Below, piece after piece: positions 9,497 to 16,032 of a stretch of DNA of 16,032 nt (position 1 is its first letter; every line of letters starts with the position of its first letter). The notes under the pieces were generated by a model, which was not told the DNA's origin, ran no database searches, and saw nothing but the letters and a program-made list of their open reading frames with translations. A program made the position numbers and the translations under genes. Origin of the DNA: Allomyces macrogynus ATCC 38327 (taxonomy: Eukaryota > Blastocladiomycota > Blastocladiomycetes > Blastocladiales > Blastocladiaceae); the NCBI GenBank assembly GCA_000151295.1, contig GG745334.1:1848665-1864696 (forward strand), read 5' to 3'.

Positions 9497-11295
9497 ATGT
9501 CCTGGAGCATGAGCGTCGACGACAGCGAAGAGCCATGGTCGCCCAGCTCTGGGGCCCACCAACGCCTGCGGCCCCTCGCCGCCTTGGTCAGCGATGCGCT
9601 TGCCAACGATTTTCGTGGTAATGATCAGGCTTTTTGGCGCCTTCAGGTCGATACGATGCCAGAATGCATTGTCCAACGCGTCCGTCGCAGGTGTGCTCCG
9701 TTTGCCCGTCCATCGACCATCCTGACCAGAACTGTCGTGTTGGCGGCTCCTCACGATTAGTGGGCAAATACTCGCTGCTGGCGTTGACGGCACTCGGCCC
9801 GCTCCAAGTACGGCACTGTGCCCTCCGACGCGGTGCGCGCAGCATGCTGCCGCCATGGCCCCATGTCCCGGCGATACGCCCCGACTGATGAGCGTTCACC
9901 TTGTCTCCTGTCTCATCCATCAGTGCGCCGTGCTGAGCCAATATCATGTGTTTCGAGATACGACGCCCGAGACGCTGCTGGCCATCGAGCGCATCAACGA
10001 AGTGCGCATGCGCACGACTCCGTCATCTTGTTGAACATCGCTCAGGATCCCTGGCTGACCGAGTCGTGCTCGTCTGTAGTACATCACGGACGTGACCAAC
10101 GAAAACTGGGCTAGCGTCTGGCGCGAGACGTGCGGCACTTCGCAAACAGCTCGCGACTTGCACTCGACCGTCGTCGACCTGTCCAGCAGGAATGACGACG
10201 ACGACCCGGCGCCAACCGACTACCGCGAGCTCTACTTGGTTCATGTCCTGAACTCTTATCTGCGCGCTTGACCACCGGATTGAGGAACTGACCACTCATT
10301 TATTGATTTGATGTAGCAATGGCGCAATCTCGAATCGGCCAAAAAGACCGACTTGGCCGCTCGCTTGCGCAACGCCTACACGACGTCCTCGTCCTTGACC
10401 AAACGCGTCCAAACGACAGCCGTGACTCGCGCAGATATGTTGGGGAAGCGGAAATGGGGCGGAGTGCTGAATCCGCCCGCAGGGTCGGGCGCGGCCCAGA
10501 TCAAACGCGCGCGCATCCAGGCGCAAGAGAAACGGTGCGTTGAGCTTTGTGATTGAATGCTCGGTGCCGGTGCTGCGCTTGGTGTACGGAGTCTAACGCA
10601 ATGGACTATTTTTCCGAAAACCGCGATCTAGGGCCCTCTTTGCACCGCCGCCCGTCCGACCTGGGTCCGTTCAACCCGCAAACTTGCCGGTCGCGTTGAT
10701 GGCATCCAAGGGCGCCGCTGGGGCGGCACCACGGATGCAGTTTACGGCTAGTTCCACTGCTGCTCGACCGAGCGCGACGCATCTTGTTTCGGCTCGACCG
10801 AGCGCGACGTCATCTCCGCCAGTTCGTCGCCCAAGTTCAGCAGCATCTTCTCCACCTGTTCCTGCCGCACCACGGCCCGTGGCTCGACCGCGACCAGGAC
10901 TCCCACCACCGCGTCGCGTGACACAGGCGATTTCACCGCCACCCCCACCAGCGCGTCGCGCTGGTCCTCCTCTTCCGTCCGAACTCGCATTCCTGGACCC
11001 GACGCGTGCGGCGCGAGCAAGAACATTCCCTACCGCGCCTGCATCTCGACCAGCAAGTACACGACCGCGCGCGGGATCCGAGGCACCCGTGCAGCCGGAG
11101 CGCGGCGTGCGCATCGTCAAGTCAGCGGCGCAGTGGCTTGGCGACACGGTGGAGACGCGCATTCTCCGCGAGGCCGAGCCGCGCGAACGCCGTGGGGCGA
11201 TGCAGTCGAGTGGGCGCGACCGTAGCGAAGCGGCGCGCGTCAAGCGGTGGGCCGATGAAATGGATGAGGGGCTGTTTCGCCGATATGAAGATTGA
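9497..11295 (+). CDS. Elongin A-like protein (RNA polymerase II elongation factor SIII subunit A)
   Basis: Exons 9497-9690, one ending 10001, 10080-10238, 10317-10534 and 10632-11295, with introns of 78, 78 and 97 nt after exon 2, keep one frame. Elongin A stimulates RNA polymerase II elongation and, with Elongin C and a cullin, forms a ubiquitin ligase acting on stalled polymerase. Exon 1 has a BC-box-like PLAALVSDAL, with Val where Cys is usual, and MPECIVQRV. Exon 2 has TPETLLAIERINE, and exon 3 continues YITDVTNENWASVWRETC and ends DYRELYL. Exon 4 begins QWRNLESAKK. This order (BC box, IEExN, dTxxLW, WRELYL) is that of the Elongin A domain. The C-terminal half is Pro/Ala/Ser-rich with a charged, basic end (VKRWADEMDEGLFRRYED). 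The start of exon 2 is uncertain: the frame is compatible with acceptors just before 9761, 9809, 9893 or 9938. This gives about 432 to 491 residues. Domain spacing favours the shortest form, while splice-site quality favours 9761. Confidence 0.78.
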
Positions 11296-11454
11296 ATATA
11301 CGAGGGCCGCGTTCGCTCGTCCTTATTTTTTGGTTCGTTTGAGCTGGTGGTGTCGCTGCGAGCCGCGCTCGTCGGCGTCCACGGTCGTCGTCGCGCACAG
11401 TCGTAGGCCGGCAGCAGGGAGGGCCCAAAGGCAACCATTTCACAGAGAGGGCAA
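11296..11454 (+). other. Short tandem intergenic spacer
   Basis: Only 159 bp separate the Elongin A stop codon from the next start codon on the same strand. It contains a short AT-rich patch (gaatatac) right after the stop, a T run (ttattttttgg), and then GC-rich sequence. An in-frame TAG about 50 bp before the ATG at 11455 prevents extension of the next gene upstream in that frame. No signal-peptide-like exon is visible here. Confidence 0.5.
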
Positions 11455-13752
11455 ATGAAAGTGCGCGTCGGGAATGGTCTGGAAAAGTCATTGATCGCCA
11501 AGGACTTGGCGGCAGAACGGAGCGCCGACTTGCGCCACGGCAAACTGACGAAGTTGCCCGGACCGCCCGCCATCAAACCGACAGACCTGTCGCCAGCACC
11601 TCCATCCACGAGCACCAGCAACACGACGAGCAGTCTATCAACGTTCTTGTCTTGGTCCAGCACTTGCGGAACTCGACTCGCAACCGCTGCTGCCCGCTGC
11701 ACCTTGCTCGACATCTTCAAGCAGTATAGCAGCATGGGCGACCTTGCCCCGCCCGTCGCCTCGTTGCCGGGGCCCACGGCCGTCGGCGGTGCCGTCCCTT
11801 CCGCGAGCAGTGTCGCGGGCGCTGCTGCGGGCGCTGCTGGTGGTACATCGGGCGTCGCATCTGGCGGCAACTCGGCCGCAATGCCGACCCCAACGCCGAC
11901 GACTGCGACGACCCAAGGCACACCGGCCCCGATTGGCGACTGTACTGTCGTCCCGACTGATGCGCCCATGCCGTACCGCCCGATTCGCGACCTCGAGGAC
12001 GTTTGGCGCCAGTATACTCCGTCCGTGTGCACGAAAGACGACGGCTGCGACAAGGCACCTGCGGCGTTGATCGACCTGTCCCTCGCCGGGTGCCTCGTCG
12101 TCGGCAATACGGAAACGGGCACGCCCCTGCGTCTGCTGTGCAGCGACAACGCTGCTGGTGGTGCCCGCGTGTTTCGCAGTGTTTCGCTCTACCGCGAAAA
12201 GGGCCAGCTGGGTTGGTTCGGGAACCAGCCCGTGGCGGTCGGCGAGCCCAACGACAAGCCGGTGCGCTGGGACAGGCTGTGCACGTTCCCGGCGGGCGCT
12301 GACAACCCGATGCTCGCGTCGGCGCGGTGCCCGGCCAACCTCGCGGCCGCGCATGCCGTCAAGGGCACCGTGTCCGTGACTGGGTCGAGTGCGGTCATGA
12401 CGCTACACGGGTGTCTGGCGCAAAACACGTCGGGCGCGTCCGCGCAGTGCCAATGGCTCGACCTCGCGTCGTCGCTCGTCTCGGTGCCGCAGGTTGGGCT
12501 CCAGGCGGCTGACGTCAAGGGCGTTCTCTCGTGTCACCGCGACACCAATGTCCGTGATCTCGCTGCGCTCGCGAGCATGGTCCGCGACCCGAGCCCGGCT
12601 GCCACGTCGCTCGGGTCCCCCGCTGACGCACCCGTGTCGGGCCGGTCGCGCAGCGACGCGAAGGGGAGCTCGTCGGGCGGGAACACGCCGGCCTATATCG
12701 GCATCGGTGTTGGCATTGGCGTCGTTCTTGGAGCAGCGGTACCGATTTCTCACCCACGAGATTTGCTCATGACCATCGAAATGGAATCTTGCTGAACCCT
12801 CCTTTGCTTGCGTGTCTAGGTTCTTTTCATCCTCAACCGCCGTCGTCGCAGGTCCGCCGCGGCTCGACTCGCAGCGCCTCAGCCCGAAGCTCTACGCGCA
12901 ATGGCCGCGGGAACCACGTCGAGTCAAGTGCTCTTGGATTACTCGGCTGTTGCGGCACCCGCTGTTGCGGCTCCTGTACTCGCCGTGGCACCACCAGTGC
13001 CCGTGTCGGCCGTGCCGCCGCTTTCAAAAGCTGCAGCCCCGGTTGCGGCCCCGGCGCAGACCCAAGCCCCTTCAGCTGCGCCAGCGCCGGCGCCAGTCTC
13101 ATTCACGGTGGCGCCCGTGGCCGTGCAGCTGTCGCCTCACGTCAAGCTCTTCCCGCTCGCGACCATGGCCGGCCTCAAAGCGGCCATTGCCGACGGCAAG
13201 GCTGCGGCGGCAACTCCCCCTGTGCCGGGCGAGCCCGCTGTTCCGACCACCAGTGTCGCCGCCGCCAACTTGCTCGCCGACGACTCGCTCCAGGACATTG
13301 CCGATGCGTGGCTGTCGGCGTTTTCGCATTTCGAGCGCGCGGCCAGTATGCAGGTGCCGCCGCCTGGTCGGTCCACCATGGACCGCGACCCGAGCGCCGT
13401 GACCGCGTTCCGGTCTCGGCGCGCGCAGGCCATGGCGCAGGCAGCCGACCGCCTTTTGGCCCGGCTCGCCGATGGGTCGCCTCTGACTGACCGGCGACAG
13501 CGAGGCCGTCGTCCGCAAGCTGCCTCGCTCGACTCGTGGCCGATCAAGCCCAAAGCGACGCTGGTTGTGCCGACCGAGCGACGTGTTGATGACGCCGACC
13601 GATGCGCGTCTACTTGGTCGAGGAGCCCAGCAGCACCGCGGGTGGTGGTGGTGGCGAGCGGCGCGTGACCCAAGTGCGTGTTCCCGGGCGTGGTCGACGC
13701 GGCGACGGGCCGCGCCCTGATCAAGATCCAAGTCGTTGTGCACGAAGAGTAG
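11455..13752 (+). CDS. Single-pass membrane protein with cysteine-containing ectodomain; 3' end frame-broken
   Basis: Exon 1 (11455-12738, 428 codons) and exon 2 (from 12820) are joined by an 81-nt GT-AG phase-0 intron. The joint completes a transmembrane segment (AYIGIGVGIGVVLGAA then VLFILN) followed by a five-arginine stop-transfer. The first part is Ser/Thr/Ala/Pro/Gly-rich. Residues about 160-370 hold roughly ten scattered cysteines, an NTSG glycosylation sequon and conserved-looking stretches (DLEDVWRQYTPSVC, RVFRSVSLYREKGQLGWF), suggesting a disulphide-bonded outer domain. The cytosolic tail is Ala/Pro-rich, then charged and helical. I recognise no family. No signal peptide is visible at the ATG, so a 5' exon or another start may be missing. 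After about 13580 the coding signal moves to a second frame (RVYLVEEPSSTAGGGGGERR) and then a third (VVDAATGRALIKIQVVVHEE), stopping at 13750-13752. These are sequence errors or real damage; if the consensus is right, the protein ends early at 13668. Confidence 0.65.
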
Positions 13753-14240
13753 ACGATGCGCGCGCTGTTTGCGCGCGCCCTTTCTCGATCATGTTATTTT
13801 GTCGGCTCGTGTTTGCTTCTGCTTTGCTCCCCGCTATTGCTCGCTCGCTCGCTTGCTGCGTTTTGTTGATCCTTGTCGCTGCCAGACGAAAACAATACAG
13901 AGACCTGCATAGACAAAGCATTCGTGCGCCGAGCTGCAGCGGATAATCCTAGGGCCGTCCTGCTCGTCGTCTTGCTCGTCTTCCTTCAGCCGTTCTGTTC
14001 GTCGTCCTGGCTGGGAGAGTTCGGCTTGTCCGGCGCTTGTCCGGCGCTTGTCCGGCGCCTGTCGAGCATCGGCGCCACAGACGCGTTGGCTTTGGCCACC
14101 TTTCTCTGCCTCCGTCGGCATGATCGGCCTCAGCGACCTGCTGGCCGGCTGCTGCACCATCCCCGACACCGTCGCATCTGCCTCTTTTTGCGGCCCGACT
14201 GCCTGCAAACGGTTGACGACGCCGGCAGCGACTGCACGCC
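13753..14240 (+). other. Intergenic region between the membrane-protein gene and the last gene
   Basis: This 488-bp stretch follows the last plausible stop of the membrane-protein gene. Its first 130 bases are T/C-rich (3' untranslated-like). The remainder includes an 11-bp tandem repeat and pyrimidine-rich sequence leading to the next start. One frame here gives a signal-peptide-like peptide from about 13791 (MLFCRLVFASALLPAIARSL). It has no supported splice connection and lies in 3' untranslated-type sequence. I cannot support a gene in this interval. Confidence 0.45.
14025..14057 (+). repeat. 11-bp tandem repeat, three units
   Basis: The unit cttgtccggcg is present three times without spacing, followed by a degenerate fourth start (cctgtcgagc). 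An 11-bp period is not a multiple of three, which agrees with a non-coding position in the spacer before the last gene. Confidence 0.85.
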
Positions 14241-16032
14241 ATGGCCGGCACGCCCACGCTGTGCACCGGCGGCACCAGTCTGAATCGATCCAGCAACACG
14301 ACCGGCAGCTCCAGCACCAGTACCGCGATGTCGACCTTGCGCTCGGCGCCGCTCATTTCGCGCGGGATGAACACACCACCCGCGTTGGCCATGCTCAGCG
14401 CCGACCCCTCGCAAAACGACGCATTTGGTGCGATGTCGGGACGGGCGCGGCCGCGGCTCGCTCTGTTTTTGCTCGACAAGAACTTGCCGGACGTGTGGAC
14501 CTACGCGACAAAGGAGCACCCGGGACTCACGCCGCCCAAGGTGCATACGCCTACAATGTATCCAAGCATGGGCTCCCACGGCGCGACGTGCTTATTTGTC
14601 TCGCTGTTGATGTGTAGGACGTGACCCACGTCGTCTTCATGACCGAAACATCGCGGCCAAGCTCCATGGACCTGACCCGCTCGCGCTATACGGTCCGCGG
14701 CCCGGAAGGCGTCTACTGGCCCGGTCTCGACGCTCAGCATGTGGTGCACAGTTCCGTTGACGACACGCTCCACGCGATTCTCCATCCCGAGCCCGAGGAC
14801 ACGTCGCAGTTGGTTGTGGTCGGCACGCGCAATCAAGACGAGGTTCTCGAGGTGCGTTGCTGCGCCATACTGCTGCTATCCGTGGCTCCGACTCGCTGAC
14901 AAGATCCCGCTCCTGCAACACAGGCCGCTTTCCACCTGGCGCGTGGTCTCGAACCATCTCAAGTCGCTCTCGTGTGCTGGCCGCGCGACGTCAACTGGTC
15001 TCTCGACGAGTGGGCTGACCGGCGAGGTCTGTTTGGCAATACCTCGCCGCGGTACAAGCAGTTCTCCACGGCCAACTTGATTGCGCACTGGGAGCAGACG
15101 CTCGATCGCGACCAACGTCAGAATCTGCACGCCGCCGTGTCCTGTACGTTTTCCATTTGTCGCCACCCGCTCAGGGCAAACGCCACCATTCACCCGCTCC
15201 TGGTTCTCGCGTATAGACGTGACCAAGATACTCGACAAGCAACCCAACGGCGTACCACTGACGGCCGACGCGTTCCACGCTCTGCTCCCCACGCCGTGGA
15301 CGGTCCCGATTGACCGCAACCTCGTCCTTTCGCACCTGCTGCTCAGCAGTCGCATTCACCGTTGCCATCGGCATTCCGCTGAAATGGGCCAATGGGCGTA
15401 TTGTCCACGATTCAAAAACTGTGTTCTCAATTCTGGTGATTATTGTTTTGTTTTTCGCTTTGGAGGCCGTTGGTCGCGCCGTTCTGATCCAAACTGAATT
15501 GATCTGTCCCTCCCGCACACGTTTTTGTAGAGCCTGCACCGTCGTACGACGTCGAGCATTGGGGGCCCATCGAGTGCATCGGCGAGTTTCCGTCCATGTC
15601 GCGGCAGTCGACTGGGCCGGCGAGACGCGACACGCCGTTGATTGTACCTGGCCCATCTGCGGTTTATGCCGCCTCAAGACCCACTTCATCCGTGACCGCA
15701 CCGTTCTCGCTCCCAGTATGCACGGGTTGCTCCCACACATTCGTTCGGTTCCCGTTGCTGATGGCCCCTCCTTGCTGTTGCAGATTGTTTCGCAGTGCAC
15801 CTCGACCGACTTGGTCACTGGCGCGCAATCCGCGCCGACCCAGCAGTCGGCCTTGCTCCACAACACGTTTAAACTGTTCCTGTCGTTGGACTTGACCGGC
15901 AACGCGGCGAGCTCGAACGACCCGCCCACCGTCAACCTCGACAGTGTCACGGCCTGCCCATTTCAAACACCGAAACACACGGGTCTTTGCACGGCCCGGA
16001 CGGTATTGCGAAAGGGTCCTCTCGGCTTTTCC
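14241..16032 (+). CDS. Unrecognised multi-exon protein with possible Cys cluster (partial, runs off right edge)
   Basis: Exons 14241-14540, 14618-14851, 14924-15143 and from 15217 are joined by GT-AG introns of 77, 72 and 73 nt with agreeing phases. They give a continuous, G/C-ending frame of about 250 residues. It starts with a Ser/Thr-rich segment (MAGTPTLCTGGTSLNRSSNT). It continues with apparently folded sequence: RPRLALFLLDKNLPDVWTY, DVTHVVFMTETSRPS, SQLVVVGTRNQDEVLEAAFH, QVALVCWPRDVNWSLDEWA and VTKILDKQPNGVPLTADAF. After about 15345 the frame is unresolved. A second block resumes after an acceptor at 15530 (PAPSYDVEHWGPIECIGEF). From about 15607 another frame with good codon use runs to the edge and holds a Cys group (VDCTWPICGLCRLKTHF). 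I do not recognise the family. The alternating beta/alpha look of the middle part is only suggestive, and the cysteine group could bind zinc. Start choice at 14241 rests on frame and composition. Confidence 0.6.

Noticed and set aside
8614..9606. 330-codon open frame on the minus strand across the UMP-CMP kinase introns and promoter
   Set aside because: It reads through introns 1 and 2 of the kinase gene in the wrong frame and is Arg/Pro/Ala-rich with no recognisable content. The spliced kinase explains the same DNA far better.
9924..10001. Good-looking acceptor (catccatcag) before 9924 as the start of Elongin exon 2
   Set aside because: It requires a phase-0 donor, while the strong donor after 9690 is phase 2. 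Joining them gives an immediate stop, and no good phase-0 donor is visible.
10671..12149. 492-codon open frame on the minus strand
   Set aside because: It overlaps the last Elongin A exon and the membrane-protein exon on the opposite strand. It has no domain-like sequence and is an antisense by-product of GC-rich codons. The plus-strand genes have supported introns and motifs.
13791..13946. Signal-peptide-like open frame (MLFCRLVFASALLPAIARSL)
   Set aside because: It lies in T-rich sequence just after the membrane-protein stop, ends quickly, and has no in-phase splice link to the next gene.
13949..14479. Minus-strand frame with protein-looking segments (ERKVDIAVLVLELPVVLLDRF)
   Set aside because: It is antisense to exon 1 of the last gene, and the plus-strand exon continues in phase through three further introns, which the minus frame cannot match.

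Overview
This is a compact, GC-rich nuclear eukaryotic window. All but one of the gene models are split by short introns. Most introns are 69 to 136 nt, begin GT and end AG, and restore the reading frame across joints that fall inside conserved domains. Gene content (Elongin A, UMP-CMP kinase, a Rad5/Rad16-group SNF2 ATPase), Ala/Pro/Ser-rich low-complexity protein segments and small intergenic gaps fit an early-diverging fungus, perhaps Blastocladiomycota. That assignment is inference; another opisthokont is possible. I see no operon, bacterial signal, CRISPR array, tRNA, rRNA or clear transposon.

Layout: (1) 1-194, minus strand: the first exon of an unrecognised gene running off the left edge. 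(2) 461-6111, minus: a six-exon SNF2-family ATPase of about 1,732 residues with a very long disordered, acidic N-terminal half. (3) 6616-7680, plus: an intronless 354-residue helical, possibly BAR-like, protein, divergent from the SNF2 gene. (4) 8018-9112, minus: a three-exon UMP-CMP kinase with a mitochondrial-type presequence and a membrane anchor, tail-to-tail with gene 3. (5) 9497-11295, plus: a five-exon Elongin A-like gene, divergent from gene 4. (6) 11455-13752, plus: a two-exon single-pass membrane protein whose transmembrane segment is split by the intron and whose 3' end is broken by frameshifts. (7) 14241-16032 and beyond, plus: an unrecognised multi-exon gene, incomplete on the right, with an unresolved frame change near 15340-15610.

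The SNF2 ATPase and Elongin A both belong to RNA polymerase II and chromatin biology, but their closeness looks incidental. The most useful observations are the anchored UMP-CMP kinase, the RING-less SNF2 protein with a SUMO-interaction-like motif, the split-TM surface protein and the unrecognised right-hand gene. Several frame breaks (1130-1500, 13480-13700, 15340-15610) sit in or near homopolymers or repeats and may be consensus errors rather than biology. I found no convincing undescribed system.
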